From contig CAYJIK010000028.1 of NCBI GenBank assembly GCA_964370205.1, forward strand, positions 1 to 23,565: DNA of 23,565 bases, written 5' to 3'. The DNA is from DAMCAP01 sp964370205. Lineage in GTDB: Bacteria; Bacillota; Clostridia; Oscillospirales; Ruminococcaceae. Of this stretch, positions 1 through 6,894 are shown piece after piece (positions within the stretch are counted from its first letter, which is position 1; the number at the start of each line of letters is the position of its first letter). The position numbers were made by a program, and so were the translations under genes. The notes under the pieces are model-generated. The model saw only the letters and a list, made by a program, of their open reading frames with translations. It was not told the origin of the DNA and made no database searches.

Positions 1-2197
1 TGAGATACTTTTCTTCAAAATCCGCAACCGGCATCGGCTTTGCATAATAGTACCCCTGTGCCACTTCACAGTTTACACTCTTCAGGAAGTCTATCTGCTC
101 TGATTCCTCGATACCCTCCGCCACTATTGTCATGTCCAAACTGTGGGCAAGCTTTATAATGCCGTCAATAACAAGGTCGCCTCGCTCGTCGTCCATTTGA
201 TTTATAAAGAAACTTCTGTCTAACTTAAGCGTGTCTACTCGGAAGTTTTTCAGCATACCAAGAGATGAATATCCTGCACCGAAGTCGTCGATAGACACGG
301 AGAAGCCGGCGCCATGCATCTCGTCCAGAAGTCGCACAAGCTCACGCTCATTTTCAGTGATAGACGTTTCGGTAAGTTCTACCTCTATATACTTTGTGGG
401 TATACCGCATTTTTCAACCACAACTTTTATATCCGAAACAAATGTGGGGTTTTTTAGGTGTATGCGTGAAAAGTTCACCGAAACAGGGACAGGAGTTTCA
501 CCCATATCCAACCACACCTTTATACGCTTAGCCACGTACTCAAGAATATACATATCAAGATTGATGATAAATCCGTTGCTTTCAAACAGCGGTATAAACA
601 CATCAGGGAAAATCATTTTACCGTTAGGCTCTATCCACCGTACAAGCGCCTCCGCTCCAACTAAATCGTTATTGTGAACACTGAATTTAGGTTGCAAATA
701 CGGCACAAACTCGCCATTCTTGAGCGCTTCCTCCATCTTGTTTTTGATGTCGGTGTGCAGTATTATCTGTTGTTTCAGGTTATCATCGTAATCAAATATC
801 ACTTCACCGCCGCCGGATTTTGCGTAACGGTGCGCCATTGTGGTTTTGTTTACTATGGCATTTATGTCGATATCGCCTTTTTCTATAAAATATCTGCCGT
901 AGCTGAATGTAAGATGATGCTTGCCCAAAGAAGGAACAGACTGCTTAAAAAACTCCTCATAGTGCAGACGAAGCGTTTCCAACTGCTCTAAAAAACTCTT
1001 TTCACCAAACATCATGAACTCATCGCCACTCACCCTACCCATCAGGTAATGTTCTTCGGACACGTTGCTTGAAGTCAAAGCAAAAGCCTTTAGCACTTCG
1101 TTGCCCACCTCAAAACTGAACATTTCATTTATAGCTTTAAAGTTATCAACGTCCATCTTAACAATAGCAAATTCTTTATCTTGGTTTTTCTTTAATATAT
1201 CCTCTGCATCTGCCTTGAATTTAACGAGGTTTCGCAAGCCCGTCAATTCATCATAGTACGCTATTTTTTCTATTGCCTGCATACTCTTTCTTCTCGACAC
1301 AAGGATATAGAGTATAAACACAGCAAAGTATACCAATATTACAGCACTGAACACCAGCAAATTGTCCTCTAAATCAGCTGAGTTCCTTAAAATGTCCGCC
1401 TCAGGAACGATATAAAACAACATCCAATCGTTAGCATTTATCGGTGCATAAGCCGCCAAACGGACAGTACCATCCATGATGTACTTTGTTTCACCACTTG
1501 TCCCACTTTGAAAATCATTTAACATATCGTCGTAGCTAAAACCATCAGTATATTCAAGAGTTTTAAAATCCTCGTGTGATATCAATTCCTCTGTTGTAGA
1601 CATTATCGGTATACCGTTTGAATCTACTACGAGTGCGTAACCTGCTTCGTTTGTAAGGGAAATCAGTATTTGTCTCAAGTGTTCCAGCGTATAGTCAACA
1701 GCTAACACACCGTCAATTACTCCATTTAAATAAATTGGAGTGGAAACGGTTATAATAGGGGTTTCAGTGCCCGGTTTCACATAAAGGTCACTTGCTTCTG
1801 TAAGTCCGCTTATAGCCGTGGCAAAATAGTCGGTGCTTGAGATGTCCACTGCTTCAGTGTCTGACTTTATACCAACACCCGTTTTAGTAACCACACTGAT
1901 TTCGCTGTAGTTGTGCTCAAGCTTCAATGTTTCAAGATAGCCATAGATGGCCTCAGAGTAAGCTAGGCCAAAGTTAGGAAGCACCTCGGCTATTGTGCCA
2001 ATAATGCTGAGTTTGTCTTCAATTGTTCTGTTAATTGACATCTGTTGCTGCTTTACAGTTACAGGTAAAGTGTCATGTGCGGCTTCGCTGAGTTCTTTGC
2101 TTACACTGTTGTTAAAAGTAATAATACCAACAGAAACAAAAACTGCCGCCAACAATATCCCCAAACTCAATATAACGTTTTGTGTCCTACTCTTCAT
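1..2197 (-). CDS. Membrane dCache-GGDEF-EAL cyclic-di-GMP signalling protein (3' end cut by window)
   Basis: About 732 codons are visible on the minus strand from ATG at 2197, preceded by a GAGAGG ribosome site; the stop lies beyond base 1. Order: N-terminal membrane helix (about residues 8-29), extracytoplasmic sensor of dCache type (about 35-275), second helix (about 277-299), GGDEF domain with the signature as SGDEF near residue 387, then an EAL domain with EALVRW near 517, NFSR, DDFGAGYSS near 636 and VAEGIE. The last visible residues (QGYYYAKPMP) are the usual end of an EAL domain, so little is missing. The EAL metal and catalytic motifs look intact, so c-di-GMP phosphodiesterase activity is likely. 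The GGDEF half has Ser at its first position and no RxxD inhibitory site just upstream, so it may be cyclase, GTP sensor or inactive. The ligand of the sensor cannot be told. Confidence 0.93.
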   Translation of the reverse strand, partial: MKSRTQNVILSLGILLAAVFVSVGIITFNNSVSKELSEAAHDTLPVTVKQQQMSINRTIEDKLSIIGTIAEVLPNFGLAYSEAIYGYLETLKLEHNYSEISVVTKTGVGIKSDTEAVDISSTDYFATAISGLTEASDLYVKPGTETPIITVSTPIYLNGVIDGVLAVDYTLEHLRQILISLTNEAGYALVVDSNGIPIMSTTEELISHEDFKTLEYTDGFSYDDMLNDFQSGTSGETKYIMDGTVRLAAYAPINANDWMLFYIVPEADILRNSADLEDNLLVFSAVILVYFAVFILYILVSRRKSMQAIEKIAYYDELTGLRNLVKFKADAEDILKKNQDKEFAIVKMDVDNFKAINEMFSFEVGNEVLKAFALTSSNVSEEHYLMGRVSGDEFMMFGEKSFLEQLETLRLHYEEFFKQSVPSLGKHHLTFSYGRYFIEKGDIDINAIVNKTTMAHRYAKSGGGEVIFDYDDNLKQQIILHTDIKNKMEEALKNGEFVPYLQPKFSVHNNDLVGAEALVRWIEPNGKMIFPDVFIPLFESNGFIINLDMYILEYVAKRIKVWLDMGETPVPVSVNFSRIHLKNPTFVSDIKVVVEKCGIPTKYIEVELTETSITENERELVRLLDEMHGAGFSVSIDDFGAGYSSLGMLKNFRVDTLKLDRSFFINQMDDERGDLVIDGIIKLAHSLDMTIVAEGIEESEQIDFLKSVNCEVAQGYYYAKPMPVADFEEKYL

Positions 2198-2327
2198 AAA
2201 TAAACCTCTCGCTATTTAAGTGCAAAAACTCGGATAACCTAACGACTGAGAAAGTTCTGCTCAAGAGTTACAGTCATTTTTTTCGCACATTACATCACCA
2301 CTTATAAAACTGTCGTATATGCACTTC
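2198..2327 (-). other. 5' leader of the GGDEF-EAL gene with possible hairpins
   Basis: Between the predicted promoter and the ATG the leader can pair GTGCAAAAA (2220-2228) with the T-rich tract and GCAC at 2277-2288 (one bulge). Inside this GACTG (2244-2248) pairs with CAGTC (2271-2275). I could not match it to a known cyclic-di-GMP or other riboswitch. It may be only a stable leader. Confidence 0.3.
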
Positions 2328-2356
2328 ATGATAGCACACAAAAATAAACTCGTAAA
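2328..2356 (-). promoter_or_regulatory. Predicted sigma-A promoter of the GGDEF-EAL gene
   Basis: On the minus strand: -35 TTTACG (2351-2356), a 17-base spacer and -10 TATCAT (2328-2333) with an upstream TGC, making an extended -10. It would start transcription about 120 bases before the ATG. Confidence 0.5.
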
Positions 2357-2654
2357 TTGCAAATAGTATAAGTTACATCATTTTCTTGATTCTACATACA
2401 ATTCGTAGTAAAAAGAGAGGTTTTTTATGCAAAAGTACTATTGTTCTACGATAAAACGCCTAGTAATGCAATCCAAAACAGTAACCCACATTTCAAAAAT
2501 GCGTAACTTTTTGCTGTATTTTTCCATTTGTGCTGTTGTAATTGTTGCAAAACGTTTTCTCCGTATAAAACGGTAGGTTCGCACGCAGTTATGAAGCTTT
2601 TGCGCAGAAGAAAGCGCTTAGGTTGATTTGATTGCCTCATCCTTTCCATGCTAT
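2357..2654. other. Intergenic, no gene supported
   Basis: AT-rich spacer between the GGDEF-EAL gene and the peroxiredoxin-like gene. A short minus-strand frame (2446-2661) has no clear ribosome site and no family resemblance. I see no RNA gene. Confidence 0.5.
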
Positions 2655-2683
2655 TTGACACCCCTCCCCTACTGTGGTAAAAT
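2655..2683 (+). promoter_or_regulatory. Consensus sigma-A promoter with no obvious gene, pointing into the 3' end of the peroxiredoxin-like gene
   Basis: TTGACA (2655-2660), exactly 17 bases, TAAAAT (2678-2683), with an extended TGG before the -10. Its transcript would begin around 2690, at the hairpin 2693-2734, and then run antisense to the peroxiredoxin-like gene. There is no plus-strand reading frame with a credible start downstream. Confidence 0.55.
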
Positions 2684-2684
2684 A

Positions 2685-2734
2685 CACAGACAAAAGAGCA
2701 CGAAAGCCGATGTGCATCGACGTGCGTGCTCTTT
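2685..2734 (-). terminator. Hairpin terminator after the peroxiredoxin-like gene
   Basis: AAAGAGCACG (2693-2702) pairs perfectly with CGTGCTCTTT (2725-2734), with a second small stem CGATG/CATCG at 2708-2719 in the loop. Read on the minus strand the stem ends in TTTTG followed by a U-rich stretch, 27 bases past the stop codon. In the plus direction the T-run is weaker. Confidence 0.65.
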
Positions 2735-2760
2735 ACTATTAGGTGATCTTTTATACAATG

Positions 2761-3306
2761 CTAGATTTTCGCAAGCATCTCCTCAACTGTGGGCATGTCC
2801 ATTATATCCTTGCTGTAGTGCGCCTCTTTGATATTCAGATCGCCGTCCACATAGAAGAACGCAGGTAGTTGCTCCTCGACACCTTCGTAATCACCGTGTA
2901 CAAAGCCTGCTTCCTTAGCTTCAGCACCTTTTGCCATTAGCCGGTCTCTCACATTACCGGCAAGTGCTTTCATGTCGGGGGCGGGGTCTATTTCAAATTC
3001 CTTGTACAGCGCAAGTGTGGGGTCGCATATCAGTTGGAACGGCAGTGTCTGCCCTGCAAGGTCACGCTCTACTATCTCTCTTGTGGACTGCATAACTACC
3101 ACTACATTCACATTTTTAGCGGTAAACTCGCCGTATTTTTCCGTCAATAGGTGGACATCATAACGGCAAACAGTGCAACCTATGTAGCGTAGTACCATGA
3201 ACATTGTGGGCTTTCCGCCTGCGAGGTCTTTAAGCGTGATATCGCTGTCGGTTACTGTGTTTACTGTTAGGTTGGGCATTACTGCGCCTGCTGTTAATTT
3301 TGGCAT
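2761..3306 (-). CDS. Peroxiredoxin-like (AhpC/TSA-type thioredoxin-fold) protein, 181 aa
   Basis: Predicted soluble thioredoxin-fold redox protein of the peroxiredoxin-like group (AhpC/TSA superfamily, PRX-like2 type). The N-terminus has the usual 'G-x-x-x-P-N' start and a loop LKDLAGGKPTMFMVLRYIGC. The active-site region is RYIGCTVCR, with Cys44 and Cys47 in a CxxC arrangement followed by Arg48. A later DPTLALYKEF segment matches the family. The start at ATG 3306 follows a GAGGTG ribosome site. It is a single gene with its own promoter, divergent from the DUF4261 gene, and ends at a hairpin terminator. Likely role: thiol-based peroxide or disulfide reduction in an anaerobe. The exact substrate is unknown, and a CxxC rather than a classic peroxidatic TxxC site makes peroxidase activity uncertain. 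Confidence 0.85.
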   Translation of the reverse strand: MPKLTAGAVMPNLTVNTVTDSDITLKDLAGGKPTMFMVLRYIGCTVCRYDVHLLTEKYGEFTAKNVNVVVVMQSTREIVERDLAGQTLPFQLICDPTLALYKEFEIDPAPDMKALAGNVRDRLMAKGAEAKEAGFVHGDYEGVEEQLPAFFYVDGDLNIKEAHYSKDIMDMPTVEEMLAKI

Positions 3307-3332
3307 TTTGCACCTCGTTTATTTTTTGTTTT

Positions 3333-3361
3333 ATCATAGCATAAAAGCGAATGCTTTTCAA
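3333..3361 (-). promoter_or_regulatory. Promoter of the peroxiredoxin-like gene
   Basis: Minus strand TTGAAA (3356-3361), 17 bases, TATGAT (3333-3338), 27 bases before the ATG. Both hexamers are close to consensus. Confidence 0.7.
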
Positions 3362-3369
3362 CCATTCGC
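3343..3369. promoter_or_regulatory. Overlapping inverted repeats in the divergent promoter region (possible operator)
   Basis: Two palindromes overlap. AAAAGC-gaat-GCTTTT (3343-3358) lies inside the -35/-10 spacer of the minus promoter. GCGAATG (3347-3353) is repeated inverted as CATTCGC (3363-3369) after 9 bases. A regulator bound here could block the peroxiredoxin-like promoter and also affect the divergent DUF4261 gene. Confidence 0.45.
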
Positions 3370-3393
3370 AGAGCAATATGAAAGGAAGTTTCT

Positions 3394-4170
3394 ATGGAAC
3401 ATCAAGATAACACTCTGGAAAGTCAAGACAAAACACCCCTTATAGGCTCGGTGCTGTTGGACAGCGCCGTTTGGAAGCCCGATATCATTATCCAAGCGCT
3501 CCAAAATATGTGGGGGATGCATGTCGATGCTGAAAATGCCCTCAGTGAGGACGGCAATATACTGCTGTTCACTACTGAAAATATAACGGTGTCCGCAACA
3601 TTTGTTGGTACAGCTGTCCCGAACAGTGAAGCGGAGTTTTACGCGCAGGCAAACTACCTTTGGCCGGAAGCGGTGGAGGTGACGCAGAGTCATGTGGCGC
3701 ATGTGATAGTCGCCGTTATGAGTGCGGAAGTGGACACTCTTGACATGATGGCGATGTATTCTAAGATGGTAACCGCTGTGCTGTCCCCCGACAATGCGAT
3801 AGCTGTTTACACAGGAGCTACCGTGTATGAGAAGGATTTTTATACCGAGTACTCTGAACAGTTGAAGGAAGGTTTGCCGCCTGTACTGCTATGGATATAC
3901 GTGGGTATGTATCGCACTGAGGACGGCATGGGAGCATACACATACGGAATGGATGTGTTCGGGAAACCTGAGATGGAATTTCTTAACAGTCGACTGAGGC
4001 CTATGGATTTGTACGACTTTATGCTAAACATCTGCAGATACGTGCTAACTGCCGACATCACACTGGACGATGGAGACACGATTACTATTTCCGAGGAAAA
4101 GAAACTGCACATTTCAAAAAGTGATGGCGTGGCACTCAAGACCCCTACCCTAAAGTTAGAGTTGCGGTAA
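3394..4170 (+). CDS. DUF4261 domain protein, 258 aa
   Basis: The sequence reads as a DUF4261-type protein: GSVLLDSAVWKPDIIIQAL near the N-terminus, a central block with LWPEAVEVTQSHVAHVIVAV, and a C-terminal part with TYGMDVFGKPEMEFLNS. No signal peptide or membrane helix is visible, so it should be cytoplasmic. The start at ATG 3394 follows an AAAGGAAG ribosome site. The family is of unknown function; relatives occur singly in Firmicutes and other bacteria, and some sit in polymorphic-toxin or immunity settings, which the neighbours here do not support. It is divergent from the peroxiredoxin-like gene and may share regulation with it. No clear terminator follows. Family assignment is from memory of the motif pattern. 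Confidence 0.75.
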   Translation: MEHQDNTLESQDKTPLIGSVLLDSAVWKPDIIIQALQNMWGMHVDAENALSEDGNILLFTTENITVSATFVGTAVPNSEAEFYAQANYLWPEAVEVTQSHVAHVIVAVMSAEVDTLDMMAMYSKMVTAVLSPDNAIAVYTGATVYEKDFYTEYSEQLKEGLPPVLLWIYVGMYRTEDGMGAYTYGMDVFGKPEMEFLNSRLRPMDLYDFMLNICRYVLTADITLDDGDTITISEEKKLHISKSDGVALKTPTLKLELR

Positions 4171-4262
4171 CATCCCGAGAGCCAGCTGCTTTACTTCCGA
4201 CTCTGCAGGAGACACAACAGGTCACCGGGCAAATACTACTTTTTCTTCACATTTTGCTTTAG

Positions 4263-4291
4263 TTGCTGCCGTTTGTATTATTATATATAGT
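4263..4291 (+). promoter_or_regulatory. Possible promoter of the Asn-rich lipoprotein gene
   Basis: TTGCTG (4263-4268), 17 bases, TATAGT (4286-4291). It would give a leader of about 235 bases, which is long, so a nearer promoter may exist. Confidence 0.4.
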
Positions 4292-4410
4292 ATAGTGACT
4301 TAAAGATGGTATGGTAGTAGGTCAACGAGTAGGTTGTGAGCGTATTCAGCAAATTGAAAAGCAGTGCCCCGATGGAATGTCTTGACACACATAACACAGT
4401 GGAGGTTAAC

Positions 4411-4433
4411 GTTTGAAAGTAAGATTTTCAAAC
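4411..4433 (+). repeat. Perfect 8-bp inverted repeat in the lipoprotein leader
   Basis: GTTTGAAA (4411-4418), loop GTAAGAT, TTTCAAAC (4426-4433). It has no T-run, so it is not an intrinsic terminator. It could be an operator or a leader hairpin. Confidence 0.4.
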
Positions 4434-4532
4434 AGCAGTTTTGTGCTCTTCGACACGCCTCCAATTTTGTGAGATTAAAAACTATATGTGACAAAAAACA
4501 CATAAAACTTGCCGAAAGGAATGGTCATAATA

Positions 4533-5909
4533 ATGAAGAAATATGCACAACTATTTACGCTCATCTTTGCGTTACTTTTAACATTTGCTCTTGCCGCTTG
4601 TGACGAAGGCAGCGACGTAAACGTCTACCCAACTTCCATACAAGGTAACTGGTCGCATGAGAGCGATGAGATTACAATTTACCTTGATAGCCATGGGAAT
4701 TTCACCTACACCTCCCCGAACTTCACTATCACGAGTACCTATACCTTTAACGGTAAAGAATTGGTACTAAACTACGGGAACGACTCGGAAGAAAGCGGTA
4801 GTTTTGACTTTGATAACGCCTTATTCCCGAGTGGTGTGTTAGAACTTGAGGACACCGACGGCGTTTTCTATTCTGAGAAGAACTTCGGTGGAAATAGCGG
4901 CGGCAATACAAATGTTAGCAGTAACAACAACGGCAATAATAACGGTAACAATAACAGCAACAATAACAACAATTATAACAGCGTATATACCGAGCCTGAT
5001 CCCGTGTCACCAATGGTGGGCACTTGGATACACGACGGCGGCGAGGGAGAATTTACGTTTTATGCCGACAATACGTTTGAGTTCACCTCCTACTACGAGA
5101 CGTTTGACGTGATGTATGCAGGCTACTACTACTTTGACGGTAGTACCTTGACTTTGGAGTCGTACGACGGCAGGGAGACAATAGGGTTTTTGTACTACCC
5201 TGACAACTCATTCACCGCCTACCACTTTAACGGCTACTTCTGGCCGCAGGACAGCGGTGTTGTGGTAAATCCACCTGTGCAAAATACAAGTTACTCCTAC
5301 TTTGAGGATATGGGTTTATACATAGGTATGGAAGCGAACGGCAATAAATACACACTGGACAACGGCGGTGCGTTTTACAAGCCGGACGGCAGTGAGTATT
5401 ACCCTGTCCCGGTTGACTATGCTATTACCGTCACAGCGGACAATGACCTCGGCAACGGATATCGTGAGCTGAACTTTACCGTGAATGTCTACTTCTCGTG
5501 GGACGACTTCCCCGGTGTGGGCTATAACGACGGAGCATGGACAACGCTTGCAGACTACTACACAGGTTACCTTATGCCGGCAAACGGCCACTTTAACGCA
5601 AGTTCCATAGACGATAACAAGTACGACTATCAGATACCATTCAACGGTGAGATGATAACAGTAAGCAGGCAGGACGAGTTCAGTTACCAAAATGACACTG
5701 CGGGTAGCTACTCGGTTTACGAGGTGAAGTACTATATGACCATGCCTGTCGACTATGACGGTTTGGTGTTGTGTATGGAGAAGCAACCGACCAATTTCTC
5801 CGGTCGTACCAGACGTATAGAAGAGCGCCGAGGCGCAGGTGAGCACAAAGCCATAGGTGATTATCCGGAATTCAACATTTACGACACGATGTATTGCAGG
5901 TTTTATTAA
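4533..5909 (+). CDS. Secreted Asn-rich lipoprotein with two lipocalin-like modules, 458 aa
   Basis: ATG 4533 opens a textbook lipoprotein signal (MKK, hydrophobic core, LAAC with Cys23). Upstream in-frame TTG and ATG codons are poorly spaced from GAAAGGA, so I prefer this start. Two similar beta-type modules follow: GNWSHESDEITIYLDSHGNF from about residue 38 and GTWIHDGGEGEFTFYADNTF from about 162, each with the 'G-T/N-W ... F ... L-x-L' pattern of small lipocalin-like domains. Between them is a Gly/Asn/Ser-rich linker (about 119-150). The C-terminal 200 residues (about 253-458) are rich in Tyr, Asp and Asn and match nothing I recognise. It should be anchored to the outer face of the membrane. 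Function unknown; a single-gene unit ended by the terminator at 5990. Confidence 0.85.
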   Translation: MKKYAQLFTLIFALLLTFALAACDEGSDVNVYPTSIQGNWSHESDEITIYLDSHGNFTYTSPNFTITSTYTFNGKELVLNYGNDSEESGSFDFDNALFPSGVLELEDTDGVFYSEKNFGGNSGGNTNVSSNNNGNNNGNNNSNNNNNYNSVYTEPDPVSPMVGTWIHDGGEGEFTFYADNTFEFTSYYETFDVMYAGYYYFDGSTLTLESYDGRETIGFLYYPDNSFTAYHFNGYFWPQDSGVVVNPPVQNTSYSYFEDMGLYIGMEANGNKYTLDNGGAFYKPDGSEYYPVPVDYAITVTADNDLGNGYRELNFTVNVYFSWDDFPGVGYNDGAWTTLADYYTGYLMPANGHFNASSIDDNKYDYQIPFNGEMITVSRQDEFSYQNDTAGSYSVYEVKYYMTMPVDYDGLVLCMEKQPTNFSGRTRRIEERRGAGEHKAIGDYPEFNIYDTMYCRFY

Positions 5910-5989
5910 CGGTTCTATAAATCTGCCACAGGCATAAATGTATGATTTCCCATAATCTTGATGGTTTTAAAAAGACCACACTCATATTG

Positions 5990-6023
5990 AAGGAGCTATC
6001 ACTTTTGATAGCTCCTTTTTTTT
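5990..6023 (+). terminator. Strong intrinsic terminator after the lipoprotein gene
   Basis: AAGGAGCTATCA (5990-6001), loop CTTT, TGATAGCTCCTT (6006-6017), running into eight T (6016-6023). The stem is nearly identical to the terminator at 17516-17547. Confidence 0.92.
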
Positions 6024-6243
6024 GCAGTTTACACAGTTATCTGTCTGTGAAAATAGTTTTAGAGGAAGGTTAGGGAATTTAATTAACCGACACCGCACCC
6101 CTAACTTAGTCAGCATTATCGACATCAATCACCTACGCTTTATTATGCGCAACTGTTGATTTTTACCTAATTTAGTAAGTGTATTATATGTATTTTAGCG
6201 ACGTTAACGGCAATATCACGAAAAAGTTCTGTATATTAGTTAA

Positions 6244-6272
6244 TTGATATAGATCGGTTTTTGTGGTACTAT
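6244..6272 (+). promoter_or_regulatory. Promoter of the hydrogenase operon
   Basis: TTGATA (6244-6249), 17 bases, TACTAT (6267-6272), with TGG directly before the -10 (extended -10). A leader of about 105 bases follows; it can form only a short hairpin around 6285-6302 (AAGGTG with CACC and CCTT). Confidence 0.65.
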
Positions 6273-6384
6273 TTACTGTATAAAGGTGTGTTCAGCACCC
6301 CTTAACAAGCCGTTCTTATCGCCTTTTTGACATCTCTGCGAGTAGGTTCGACTTGCAAATTTTTTGGAAGGAAGGAAACGTTCT

Positions 6385-6894
6385 ATGTACAACACACAGC
6401 AAAAAACAATGGAACTCAGCGACGAGCAGGTTTTGCGGATACGGGAACTGTCGGCGACGTACCACAGCAAGCCACACAAGCTTATGGAAATCCTGTTTGA
6501 CATTCAGGATATCTGCTCTAACACTTTGCCGAGAGAGGTCGCTGTAATCGTTAGCGAGGTTACAAACATACCTGTTGCTAAAATCTACGACTATATAAGC
6601 TTTTACTCAATGTTTTCACCTGTTCCGAGAGGCAAGTATGTAGTGAGAATGTGTAAGAGTGCGCCATGTCATGTGTGTGGGGCTGTAGCAGTTATGGAGT
6701 CAATCAGCCGCACACTGGGTATAAACCCCGGAGAAAGCACCGAGGACGGAAAGTTCACGCTGGAGTACTGCCAGTGTCTGGGCATCTGCGAGCACTCGCC
6801 TGCAATAATGGTAAACGACAAGGTTTATAAAGACCTTACCCCCGGCAGAGCCGCTACACTTATGGAAGACTATATGAAGGGGGATACGGAATAG
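6385..6894 (+). CDS. hydC: NuoE-like [2Fe-2S] subunit of trimeric [FeFe]-hydrogenase, 169 aa
   Basis: Homolog of the 24-kDa NuoE / HydC subunit with a thioredoxin-like ferredoxin fold. The N-terminal helical part carries the typical KLMEILFDIQD and PVAKIYDYISFYSMF segments. The C-terminal half has the cluster ligands as CKSAPC (then HVCG) and CQCLGIC, that is C-x4-C and C-x3-C. ATG 6385 is chosen because GGAAGGAAGG lies 8 bases upstream; an in-frame TTG at 6364 would begin before that ribosome site. It is the first gene of the operon; its stop codon is followed directly by the ATG of the NuoF-like gene. In the complex it passes electrons between the flavin subunit and other clusters. The symbol follows HydABC naming. 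Confidence 0.93.
   Translation: MYNTQQKTMELSDEQVLRIRELSATYHSKPHKLMEILFDIQDICSNTLPREVAVIVSEVTNIPVAKIYDYISFYSMFSPVPRGKYVVRMCKSAPCHVCGAVAVMESISRTLGINPGESTEDGKFTLEYCQCLGICEHSPAIMVNDKVYKDLTPGRAATLMEDYMKGDTE

Larger units (their letters stand above)
4171..4532. other. Intergenic region before the Asn-rich lipoprotein gene
   Basis: 362 bases without a supported gene. It holds a possible promoter (4263-4291) and an 8-bp inverted repeat (4411-4433). No RNA gene was recognised. Confidence 0.5.
5910..6384. other. Intergenic region between the lipoprotein and hydrogenase operon
   Basis: 475 bases holding the terminator at 5990-6023 and the hydrogenase promoter at 6244-6272. The stretch 6024-6230 shows no gene, RNA or strong repeat. 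Confidence 0.5.

Noticed and set aside
2198..2327. Cyclic-di-GMP riboswitch in the GGDEF-EAL leader
   Set aside because: The conserved core sequences of the known class I aptamer are missing.
2446..2661. 71-codon minus-strand reading frame
   Set aside because: No good ribosome site or promoter, no recognisable family, and it overlaps the plus-strand promoter at 2655.
4413..4472. Possible leader peptide starting at TTG after GGAGG
   Set aside because: Its start overlaps the inverted repeat, the start codon is weak and the product resembles nothing.
4509..4532. Upstream TTG or ATG start for the Asn-rich lipoprotein
   Set aside because: They precede or touch the ribosome site and would add residues before an otherwise ideal lipoprotein signal peptide.
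6232..6251. Imperfect AT palindrome over the hydrogenase -35, possibly a Rex redox-sensor site
   Set aside because: It does not fit the TTGTGAA-N4-TTCACAA or TTGTTAA-N4-TTAACAA pattern and has two mismatches in ten pairs, so it could be chance in AT-rich DNA.
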